Shown: positions 47,201 to 57,175 of the stretch, piece by piece
Position numbering within the stretch: the stretch's first letter is position 1
Layout: every line of letters begins with the position of its first letter
Assembly (NCBI GenBank): GCA_016785225.1
Contig: JAFBJZ010000665.1
Location: 1,922,001-1,986,000 of the forward strand
DNA from: Psettodes erumei
Lineage: Eukaryota; Chordata; Actinopteri; Pleuronectiformes; Psettodidae
DNA length: 64,000 nucleotides
Direction of reading: 5' to 3'
Made by a program: the position numbers and the translations under genes
The notes under the pieces: generated by a model
What the model was told of the DNA's origin: nothing
What the model saw: the letters and a program-made list of their open reading frames with translations, nothing else
The model's database searches: none

Positions 47201-50200
47201 ACGTTTTTATGTGATATTCAGATATTATCCCCACCGTCTGAATAAACACTTGAGCCAGATTATCATCATGTTGTGCAAGGCCCCTGCAGTCGTCCTCATG
47301 ATGTACAGCTTGACCTCCAAGCAACACGTAATTATAAGCGCAGCATCCTCCTGATCTACATCGGCATCGCCCACAGGCACGCGCGCGGCAGAGGAGCATG
47401 ACATCCACCCTCCATCCGCCCGCCATGTCACATCTAATCCCACACACGGCACGCAGAAGTAGCTTGCCGAGCGCTTGGCCGCGAAGTGACGCGCGAAGTG
47501 GATTTCCCCGAAACCACCAAGGCAGAAGATTTGTTCCGTGCGCCGTGCATTTATTTGCGTTCTGCTCAGCGTATGACACGCGACACAATCTGTTTCTCTT
47601 TGGCACCGTGAGTTGTTAACCCCAGCGTGCCCTTTAATGAGCAGACCGCCACTCCACCACATCCTCACAGGAACCGCAGATCGTACACCTGCGTATCGGC
47701 CCATGAGGCCTCAGTGTTGATTGACTGACTGGCCAAGATTTAAGGCTTCAACATGCAAGACAACAGCTGGAGCTCCGGGGGTTGTGTTCAGCAGTTAGAG
47801 GGTCTGCCTACAGGGGATCACCAAAAACAAGGTCTTCTTCCTTTATTTCATCCACCTCCTCAGCAGTGGGTGGACAATCACACTGCAATCCAATAACAGC
47901 CTCAAAAATGAAGATGTCCCTACTCCAAGTCCAAAGACAGACAGCGGTGTTGCTCAGCATCCTGGGATGCACGCAACAAACACTGGTGCTCTCGAAAAAC
48001 AAACAATCGGACAAATGGTGGCGCGAGGTGTGGGGGTTAACATCAGGAGACCATCTGAGCAGCCTTTCAGGGGAGTTTCCTGACTGGAGGCTTGGTGGGA
48101 GATAGTAAACACCACGCAAGAGAAAGAAGATTAGATAAACATGAAAAACATACTGTACATGCGTATGAAGATGTGTTAACTGGCCTGAAATCAGTCTCCA
48201 AGTTAAAAAAAATCTCTCTATGGAGAAGTGTGTTTGTCGTCCTGACAACCAATCTGTCATCCCATTGTCCCATTTCTCCAAGTAGGACACACTTCAAAAC
48301 ACCACACTCAGTTATTGTCTCCTGATGTGGACCCTGGCTAAATACTGTTTCATGGAGAAGCCATGGAACCAACTCCCTCACTCCTGCTCCTCAACGTGGT
48401 CTCATTATTTTGTCCACTCACTGCAATTACACACAGCACAGGCCTCACAGACACACAAATGGACAGATAAAGACTGTGTTTCTTTCTGAGGAGAGAACTA
48501 AATCTTCCCAGCGTGCTCCATTTGAGCCAGTAATGAGGACTGGCAGGCTCAAAGATGGCAGCTGCCTTCTGGTCATTTTTGGAGAAGCAAAGGTCTGTGC
48601 GGGAAAGGTAGAGCAGCAATCACAAGTTCGAGGGCTGACTCAGAGGTACTGGCTGATCAGCAGGGCCCTGCTTTGTACAGATTCACTCACATACAGTCTC
48701 TTTTCAGAGTTGAATTAATAGTACTCCTAGTTCCTAGAAAGAATTGCTAAAAATGAACAAATCATTTAAAATTCTTTCTCACGCTCAGTTGAAAAAAAAA
48801 ATCACACACACACACACACACTGCATCTTGCACAGTTTGGTAAGTCAGTCACACAGACAAAGCTGTGCTCAGGGGCAATCAAAGCAATGAATGCGCAGCT
48901 CTGGTTAGTACACACACGGAGTGAAAACCTTGAAGCTGGCTGCTTTTATGAGCTGCAGACTCTGAATGGCAGGGAAACACAAATACTACTCCACAGTCCT
49001 TTCTTCTCCTCCAGCAGACACCATATTAACATAATGTAGTCTGCTTGGATTCCTTCGTCGCCACACAATTATGACTCCCCATTTAGACTTGTATGCTAGT
49101 CAATAAATCCACGGCGGCGAGTCACGACCACTCTCCCTGGCTCATAGATATGCAGATGTTATGATCCAGAGGTTCGCTTCTTTCCCTCTATGGGAAAAGC
49201 CATTGACCTTTTCCAGTCCCTGCATGTGTCACTGCAAATAACAACAAAGCAGTAGCTTGGCAGATAGGCACTGTGGCCCAGACATCATCATTCAGGTTGC
49301 ATGCAGGAGGAGATCATAGAGGAATTCAATGCCCACAGACAGCAACACCCTTGCAGTACAGTTAGGAATATGAAAACAGTGGAGTCAGAGGTGTTATTAA
49401 AGTGACATCAAAGATCACGGAGATGTCTCTGAGCAAAGGGAGCACATCAAAGACAGTGGCCCCCAGGTGAGAGGGGCCCGCGGGTTGCTGGTTCAATTCT
49501 GAGGACCGGCTGGAAGAAGAGGGTTCTGAAAAATGAGTGAATAATGCAGCGTATTTAAGCAGGGCTCTAAATACTACCACAGTGGAGCGGTATCTGTGGT
49601 GCGAGCATCCAGGTGGGTTTGTACAAGGGACAAACAAAATAACACCATAATGTTCCAGTCATCTTACTGATATATGATGAGCTTTTATAGAATGCTGTAT
49701 ATATTTTTGTTGATACTGGAATAACTCATGACTTTTTACAATTTAGGCCAAGTAGGCCTCTGGCACAAAGCAAATCAAATCTCAATTCCCTTTAATGATC
49801 TTTTTTCATACTCTACACAGAGCAATGCTTTTTTCTACTGAGTACTACTTGGTCATACTTCAGAAGAAAGTCTTGGAATATTGAAATGCTTTTTCAGAAA
49901 TCTGTGTAAATCGTACTGCTGAATCAATTCAGGAAGGATTTCATTAATCAACAAGAGGAACGAATACAGTGACCAATGTCTCTACTGATGCGCATAAGGA
50001 CAAGGGAGTACAGTAATAGTATAAACAGGCTTGAAATATTGTGACCCTGTCCGCTAATATTTTGTCCATAACTTTCATAAAATAGTGAAGTGATTTTGGC
50101 AGGGATGTGCAGCTCTTCAGTGGTGGGAGACTGTTTGAGGGGACGTCATGGGTGATGAATTAGACCAATCTAAAAAAGATAAATCCAGTTTTGCAAGAGG

Positions 50201-51539
50201 AGGGATTTTTACACCCTGGCAACTCATATTGTGTTTATTATGGCTTGTTCCTAATCAATAACATGTGAATAAAATAATTACTGTTACTAGAAACAATGTT
50301 TGGAAAGTAGTAAAGTAAGTGAGGGAAGTAGTTATGAACTCTTGATAAAGAAAGCCTCATTAGAAAGTGGTGCCAAAAATCCAATTCCAGGAATCTCACA
50401 CTTCCTGCTTCTTCGAGGCTCACTGTGTGAGGAGCTACACCCAGGATCGAGAGGCTGCTATCTCAACACCACGCTTCTCCAATGTCCTACCAAGTTTGTA
50501 GTCACTGGCACAGTACGTCTCAGCTCCTATAGGACTTGGATTAGAGAGCCACTTTATATAAAGAAATCCATGCTCCCCAGAGAGCAGCGTGGCAGTCAAA
50601 AGCCTGTAGAGTGGGAGGTTACCATTACTGTTCACCACACAGTAATTACAGATCTTTCATTACTAAGCCTCTCTATACCCTACCTTTCTTTTGAGGGTGT
50701 ACATTCCCAGACAGCTCTTTTGATCACACAGCGCAGACGCACACATGTAGTCCAATTTCTGTATGTCGACTACTGTACCATTTCAATTCTGGCAGCACCA
50801 CTTATTTTCTAAATGTAAGCTGTCCTCTGCCGTTTTTGGGGTTTGCTTTTATGTCACACTGCAGTGCATCTTAACCAACAGGTTTCTTCTTTCTTCCTGT
50901 CTTCACACACACGCCTGTATGCAAAGCCTCGCCGTGAGAGTTAAATGCCTGTCTAATAATCATCAGGGTAGGCAGTGTTATTGTCAAGGATGCTGTATCT
51001 GTGAGCAGTGTGAGTCACTGCGGCTCCACTGTGAAGGTGGTGATGCTTAATTATACAGAGACCCAGGAAGAGGGTGTGGGGGTGAGGGTGAGAGCCTGGC
51101 GCCTGTAACGCAGCACGCCATATGCCTTCCTGGGAAATGTCCGCCTTCTTTTAATTCCTGACATGGTGAGGTGCCAGTGAGAATCTGCTATCGGGAGAGA
51201 GAAAGAGGGGAGGGGTCAGGAGAGGCGAGGGGTGGGGGTGAAGGAAATGGGGACGGGGAGAGGGAGCGAGATGCAGGTAGGGAGGCTGAAGACAGGCAGG
51301 GATTAAAAAGACATGAACAAAAACACTTCCTTATACAGTACCCTGTGGCTCACTAACCCAGGTGCTAATAGTGATCTAATTATCACTGATTTCATTTGAA
51401 AAACACCTCTGCAGAGAGCTGAGGAAGCAAAAAAGGCAGCTTAATTCCACTTCCTCTTATCTTTGTTGGCGCTGCAGCAATGAAGATTGTGCACCAACAG
51501 TCATTATCCCCTGCTTTTATTTAGATGTACAACAGCTGT
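44216..51539. other. non-coding DNA, no gene recognised
   Basis: About 7.3 kb without a recognisable exon. Features are a short CA repeat at 48803-48822, an ATTT-type repeat at 45523-45536, and a purine-rich tract at 51193-51300. A 170-codon open frame at 50300-50812 starts only with TTG, resembles nothing known and is probably chance. The stretch 51060-51170 is non-repetitive and could be a regulatory element. Confidence 0.6.
51193..51300 (+). repeat. purine-rich tract
   Basis: About 100 bases, almost all A and G on the plus strand, with four runs of four or more G in the first half (51207-51239). Such mirror-like purine tracts can adopt triplex or G-quadruplex forms. It is too degenerate to be a simple microsatellite. 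Confidence 0.7.
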
Positions 51540-52015
51540 AGTGTTTGTGAAATATCACAACGTCCAGTGTATTGGGTGGATTGTCACGAATTTTGCTGCA
51601 GACATGAAAAGTCCCTAGAAGATTCATTCTAATGAACTTGGATATCTTCTGACTTTTCCTCTAACGCCTCGAGGTCAAAGTTTTCATTTATTCATAGAAA
51701 TATCTCAACATCTGCTTGATAAATTGCCACCAAACTTCAAACAGACATTCAAGGTTTCGAGACCAGCAGATTGACATTTTTGGTTTAGGATGAAATGTCT
51801 GGAGAACTACGGAACGGATTGCCATGAAATACGGTCAATGTTTATGGTCCAGAGAGGGTGATTTGCAAAAACCCTGATCCCCTAATCTTGATAAGGCACC
51901 GTCATCAGGTCAAAATATCTGTTTGTTCAATAATTCCTCCATACATTTCCATCAGCCCCAGCTATACTTTGCGTATGGTGCTAATGAACATGGCTGCAGA
52001 CTGTAGACACTCCCA
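51540..52015 (+). mobile_element. degenerate teleost interspersed repeat, copy B
   Basis: The copy carries the same phrases as copy A in the same order: GATTCATTCTAATGAACTTGG, CTGACTTTTCCTCTA, GAAATATCTCAACATCTGC, GGATTGCCATGAAATACGG, a GGTCCAGAGAGGGTGA phrase, then CTATACTTTGCGTATGGTGC and a GCTAATGAACATGGCTGC end. At least two internal units of about 150-180 bases are visible. It has no coding capacity and is heavily diverged. Boundaries are approximate. Confidence 0.6.
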
Positions 52016-52546
52016 CTTCCACTCCTATTACTCGACAACCAATCAAAGCTGGCGTTCATCTCTGTCAGGACACTGTGACCCAACTCTGTCTGGACAAGTC
52101 TAGCAAGTGGCTGCATGTGTTTGTGTTTTGGGAGGTGTGTAAATGTGTGGGGGGGGGGGGGTCTAGAGGACAAGACAGAAGGGCTGGTAAGCTGAAGACT
52201 GATTGCTCAAGCCAGTGATACAGGCAGCTGCACAGGCAGATCCCCCCCTGGCACTGTTGGTTCTGCCTGATTATTTAACAGGGAGCAACTGGAAGTGGTT
52301 GACATGGTTTCATGGGCTTTGTGCAGTGCGCACTCCTCAATTATGGATGGGAAAAGTGACACTGTGACAGCTGTAGCTCTCAGGGGGTCGGAGAGAGAGA
52401 GAGAGAGGTAAAGTGAGAGATGGAGAGTGAGAGTGTATGCAAGGAGTAATTCTTTCCACCTCGAGCGAGAAGATACGAGACAGACTTCAGTGCAGACGTG
52501 ACATATACACAAAGACACGTGCACAAATACACACATCCAAGTATGC

Positions 52547-52552
52547 ACACAC

Positions 52553-52590
<38 letters not shown>
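52547..52590. repeat. compound (AT)n(AC)n microsatellite
   Basis: About ten AT units pass directly into about nine AC units. Confidence 0.96.
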
Positions 52591-52591
<1 letters not shown>

Positions 52592-54342
52592 AGCCCTCTC
52601 CCTCTTCTTGTTAAATTAAATATGCCCTGAAAATGACGGGAGGGGTGGGGGTAATGAGGAAATTATTCACAATCCTTGACATGCTTTAAATCAGATTATA
52701 CTCTCCGCCTGCCTCACCGGGCCCAGTCTAAAGACACAGTCCAATCCATTTCTTGCTTAAGGCACACCACCTCCTACACACGCTCATGCACGCACAGACA
52801 CACACTCACACAAGTGCACGTACAGTGAAAGGTACAGAAAAGCTCATCTGCATCCATCTCAGTTAGAGACAGGGGAGTGAGGAGAGGTGTATTATCCACA
52901 GCTTTCTTTGAGGCTGGATGCAAAGTAGAAGGTGGGCTTGGACCTGCTGCCGTCTCAGGGAATCATTACTCCCGAACGTGGAGGGAGTCACCAGAGGAGA
53001 CGCGCCAAAAGAGCATAGTTCCCCAGCATCAGGCTGTCTAATGAAATGCATATTAACCAGCTGAGGGGAGGCAGGGACAGGAAAAGGAGAATAAGAGAGA
53101 CATCACTGGCTTCAGCCCACTCCCCTTTTCACCAGCTCACATTCCATTATGTAGCTCCACAGAGGAAACAGGGAGCCATTGTTTAGCATTTAGGGATCTT
53201 ATGCTAAGAGAGACATCTTTGCTAGTGCACCCTGCAATTATGTGGTAATGAGGTCTATGCATTTCACATGTCTACTTGAGCAGTTGGAGCAGGTAGCAGT
53301 GAACATGCAGGGGTCGTGCAGCATATCTTGCTATGGAGTGTCTCCGCCACTAGCTACTGAGATAAATCAAGGCTACACTATTGCAGCCATCATACGAGTT
53401 ATCCTTGCATTTAAATATGAGACGACGGTTCAGCAGTGACCTTGCAAGCAGCTTCAACATGTATGATCTATGGTAATGTATGTAAATTGAGACAAGTGAT
53501 TGCATAAATTAGAGCTTAACATGTGTGTTTAGATATGCCAAAGTGTGTGTGTTTGCGCATTTGATGCAGTGGGTCACGGAGCCCACAGCATCCCGGGGTA
53601 AAGCCCAAAGCTGGAAGCGCTGGATGGGCCAGGTCTCCGAGGCAGCAACGTTCAGCTTATAAAAACACAGCCAGGCAAGAGGAGTCAAGACTCCCACACA
53701 CATACATACTGTACATGCACACACACGGGGGCAAAGACGAATGCCAGTGCAAGTTCCCTGAAGTACACGTACACCATCATCTGCTCAATTCTTGTCGTGT
53801 GGGCTCATTGGCAAACGCACACAACCTCTGACTATTTAAACAGTGCAGTGCCGCTGTACTGCATCAAGCTGCATTCCTTTAAACAACAAGTTAACCCATG
53901 TGCGAACCTCATCCTCAATCTGCAATTACTGGGGTGCATTCCATTTTCCATCCCAGTTAGTGGGATTCATCTTACAGCGTCACTAAGCAGTCTCAACAAA
54001 GGATCTGTAACAAAGGGAAGCCACACTCACAGCAATGCTTACGATCATGTTAACCAGTGTTTTCCAGGGCCAGGAGCATTGGTCTGTGTTCGTCCCTGAG
54101 GACAGAAGAGAGATAGGGTAAGCTGTTATCTCAGAGATATCTGCCACCACAGCTGAGACCAAAGGCAATAACAACAACTGTGACAGAAAGAAAATAGTGT
54201 CAACTGAGAGGGATTGAGGCACGAGGATGAACGGATGAAATACAAACAGAACAGAAGAAGGGACAGAGAGAGAGTCTGGAAATGCAGTGTTTCCCAGACA
54301 TTAACTTGAATGCCACAAAAGCAACACTGACCGCCACGTATT

Positions 54343-54343
<1 letters not shown>

Positions 54344-54374
<31 letters not shown>
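54344..54374. repeat. (CA)n microsatellite
   Basis: About 15 CA units. Confidence 0.97.
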
Positions 54375-54377
<3 letters not shown>

Positions 54378-54776
54378 CGACAACAGGAAATAGCCAGTGC
54401 TTGCCAGTGCTTGATTTGTAAATCAGACGGTGCCACAACGCAACGTGCATATAAGAGCGGAGTGCTGAAAACATGATACATACATGCTATGTAAGGGCTT
54501 ACAGGCCACAATTAGTGCTAGTAGTTTGCATGATATAAATGTAATGAAAATACTTTTTAATTATTTTTGTCTACTCTGTACAACACAGAGAAATGCCCAC
54601 ATCTCCACACGGAGCTCACAGCACAGCCAGCAAATCACCTCTCCACAGGTCTAGGCACAGACATAGTCAGGTCTCCACATAAACTAACGTTTCTAAAATT
54701 CTATTATTATTAATAGGTTTGCAGCCCGATAAAACCAATTTAGACAGAGCCAATTAACAGACAAATGGGTGCTTAC

Positions 54777-55400
54777 CTTATCCTTATCTAGTTGTCCAAA
54801 ACACTGGCATGTCCTGATTTTCCTCTTCCTCCCTGTTTCAGCTTTTACTCCACAGGTCTGGGGTCAGTCCTGTGTATAAATCACCTTCAACCCGTCAATG
54901 AACTTGTTATATCCGGTTTTATCACCCCCACTCCCACCCAATATACCATACGTCCCTCTATGTTCTTAAAGAAACTTAAGGGGGAAACACCTGTGGCTAA
55001 GTGTTTCATTGCTGGGATTTATTCCTGTTGCCATGGTAGTATCACTGTAAGTGAATCTGACTAGCTGCTAGCTGCTAGCTGCTGCTTTTTGGTTGTCGTC
55101 TTGAGTTGCTCCAGCTAGCTAGAATTAGCACCGCGACTGCCCCGGTATGTCGCCACCTAGACTGGTTTCGACGCATTAGCAGGCGACTCTTCTTTTCATT
55201 TAACAACTTTACTCTCTTTTTTTGACATTTTTACTCAGCAGTTTACAACTTACAATCATCTGTTATTGAGTGTCTTGACTGCCCCATAGGTTTTAGCCTT
55301 TTCTTTTTTTATGCGGGCAAAGGTTTAATTACCCAGCATGCTTTTCTCATAGTGCACGCGCTTTAAAAACAAAGAGGATTTCCCGACATTTATAGGGTTG
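54777..55400. promoter_or_regulatory. promoter-like patch, gene unknown
   Basis: ACCCAGCATGC at 55331-55341 resembles the ZNF143/THAP11-type promoter motif. A small CpG-containing patch lies at 55130-55190. A consensus donor (AAG followed by gtaagc on the minus strand) lies at 54777. This layout would fit an untranslated first exon on the minus strand, but no coding sequence is visible and chance occurrence cannot be excluded. Confidence 0.2.
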
Positions 55401-56371
55401 CATTCATCTAAATTAATAAAGAAGATGAAATTGCTTGAAACTTGGTTTATATATGTATATAATCAATGCCATGAAAATTTTGGGTTGTTTTGAGGGAGGC
55501 CTTGCCCAGTATTAGTATGGTATTCCAAATAAAGTGTAATGTGTGTCACAGGTTTTTATTAAATATGTGTCAGAGCACATTTCTCTGATTTTGTTCACTG
55601 CTCCTCAGTTATACTACACTGACTGCTTATTTTAGCTTTCTATCACTGACTTTACAACTTGACTTGAATGCATAAACTGGCCTTCGCTGCATCATCTCCC
55701 TCCTTTTATTCTGCCAGTTTCTTTTGCAGCGGCGATGCTTCTCAAAGAGTGGCCACAGGTATGGCTGGAGGTCATTCCCAACATTAACATTTTGCAGTCC
55801 TGGGAGAATGATGTGGAGGAACATACAAGCACAGGATCGTTTTTTAGTGCTGACACAACTTCTTGAAGGATAAAGGATCTTTTGCCTCAAATGGAGGGCT
55901 CAAATCATGAGGTTTTCAGTAGTAAATGCATAAAGACTTTTATTGTATTGCAGAAAAATGTTCTTGAAATCTTTCTATTACTTAAACTCTAAAAATCTTT
56001 TTATATTCTGATATACCTGTTCAACTTCAATAATACACATACAGTCACACTATCAAATATAATGCCAGCAAAACTGTGGTGCTGTTTTTAAAGCCTATCA
56101 TGTGTAGTTTTAATATCCAGCAGCCGTGGAGGGGGCACAAGGTTTTTTCATCGACAATATGCTTTCCATTTGTCATGTGTTTTTTAACAATCGGTACAGC
56201 CATCTGAGCACAAAGATCCAGTGGGTTTATCTTAAGAAATACACCAGGCTGCAAGGTCAGTCAAGTCTGCAGTGTTAAAAAGCAGCAGTGAAAAGAAACA
56301 CTATATGGTTTCCTTTTCTCTAGGAAACAGGCAGTAATATTTATGAGGATTAAGAAGAAAACATAGAGAGG

Positions 56372-56670
56372 GGGTGGCACAGTGGTGCAGGGGTTAGCAC
56401 TGTTGCCTCACAACAAGAAGGTTCTTGGTTTCCTGTGGGTACTCTGATATCCTCCCACCACACAAAGTAATGCAGGTTAGGTTGAGTGGCAACTAGGAAT
56501 TGCCCGTGGGCGTGAATGTGAGCAAGAATGATTTTTTGTCTGTATGTGTCAGCTCTGTGATGGACTGGTGACCTGCTCAGGGTGTACCCCGCCTCTCGCC
56601 CAATGTCACCTGGGATTGGCTCCAGCCCCCCGCGACCCTCAAAGCGGTAAAGCTAATGGATGGATGGATG
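56372..56670 (+). mobile_element. SINE-like teleost interspersed element
   Basis: The element begins GGGTGGCACAGTGGTGCAGG followed by GGTTAGCACTGTTGCCTCAC, a tRNA-like head with a plausible A-box. The B-box region (GGTTCTTGGTTTCC) is degraded. It continues with TCCTCCCACCACAC, ATGCAGGTTAGGTTGAGTGG and ATTGCCCGTGGGCGTGAATG. Then come GTGTACCCCGCCTCTCGCCC, AATGTCACCTGGGATTGGCT, CCAGCCCCCCGCGACCCTC and a GGATGGATGGATG tail. This order is, from memory, that of a repeat very abundant in spiny-rayed fishes. Part of the middle seems deleted compared with the usual copy. It is not autonomous. Confidence 0.75.
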
Positions 56671-57153
56671 TGGAGAGGGGAACAGTAGGGCCACGCCACT
56701 AACAGCTCTTGAGCTCTACCTATATGGCTGTTTCATTCAATACCGTACACAGAATTCTAGCAGTGGCTACTGTAATTAGCTTTTGGCAATCAACATGAGA
56801 TTATCTGTTTAATGACTGAGGAAAAAGAAATGCTATCCGTTCTACTGGTACAGGAGTTTCAGAGCGATCAATCTCACAATAACACTGAGAAGCCTGCTTT
56901 AGACTTTAAATTAACATGAAACACCTCAGAGATAATTAATCTAAGGTGGAGGTTAAGCCTTCGGAGATTTGTGAACAAATAAATGCACCCGCTTATTAAT
57001 GAGGCATAAACAATCACACAAACTTAGTTAAGATAGTTTCTTTACACCAAGATGAGCTATTCATGCCTGAAAGGTGTACTTGGCATGGTGTCTCCAAATG
57101 GACTTTTCAGTCCTTGAACCTGATGAAATAGGACCAGGTAGGGCAAGAGAGAG

Positions 57154-57175
57154 GGTAACCTGGGACCAGGTTACC
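57154..57175. repeat. 22-base inverted repeat
   Basis: The arms GGTAACCTGG and CCAGGTTACC are exact reverse complements around GA. Confidence 0.95.

Larger units (their letters stand above)
52016..56371. other. non-coding DNA, no gene recognised
   Basis: About 4.4 kb with a compound AT/AC repeat at 52547-52590, a CA repeat at 54344-54374, a G run at 52149-52160 and a CTAG-rich stretch at 55062-55085. A promoter-like patch at 54780-55400 is listed separately. Frames at 53509-53724 and 55627-55890 (minus) are open but match no family I recognise. Confidence 0.6.

Noticed and set aside
49470..49510. GGTTCAATTCT resembling a tRNA B-box
   Set aside because: No A-box at the right distance and no cloverleaf could be traced. 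I found no complete tRNA gene in the window.
50300..50812. 170-codon plus-strand open frame
   Set aside because: It begins with TTG rather than ATG and has no recognisable domain. One or two frames of this length are expected by chance in 64 kb read in six frames.
53509..53724. Minus-strand frame including VAASETWPIQRFQLWALPRD
   Set aside because: It looks protein-like for about 35 residues but matches nothing I recognise and lacks convincing splice sites.
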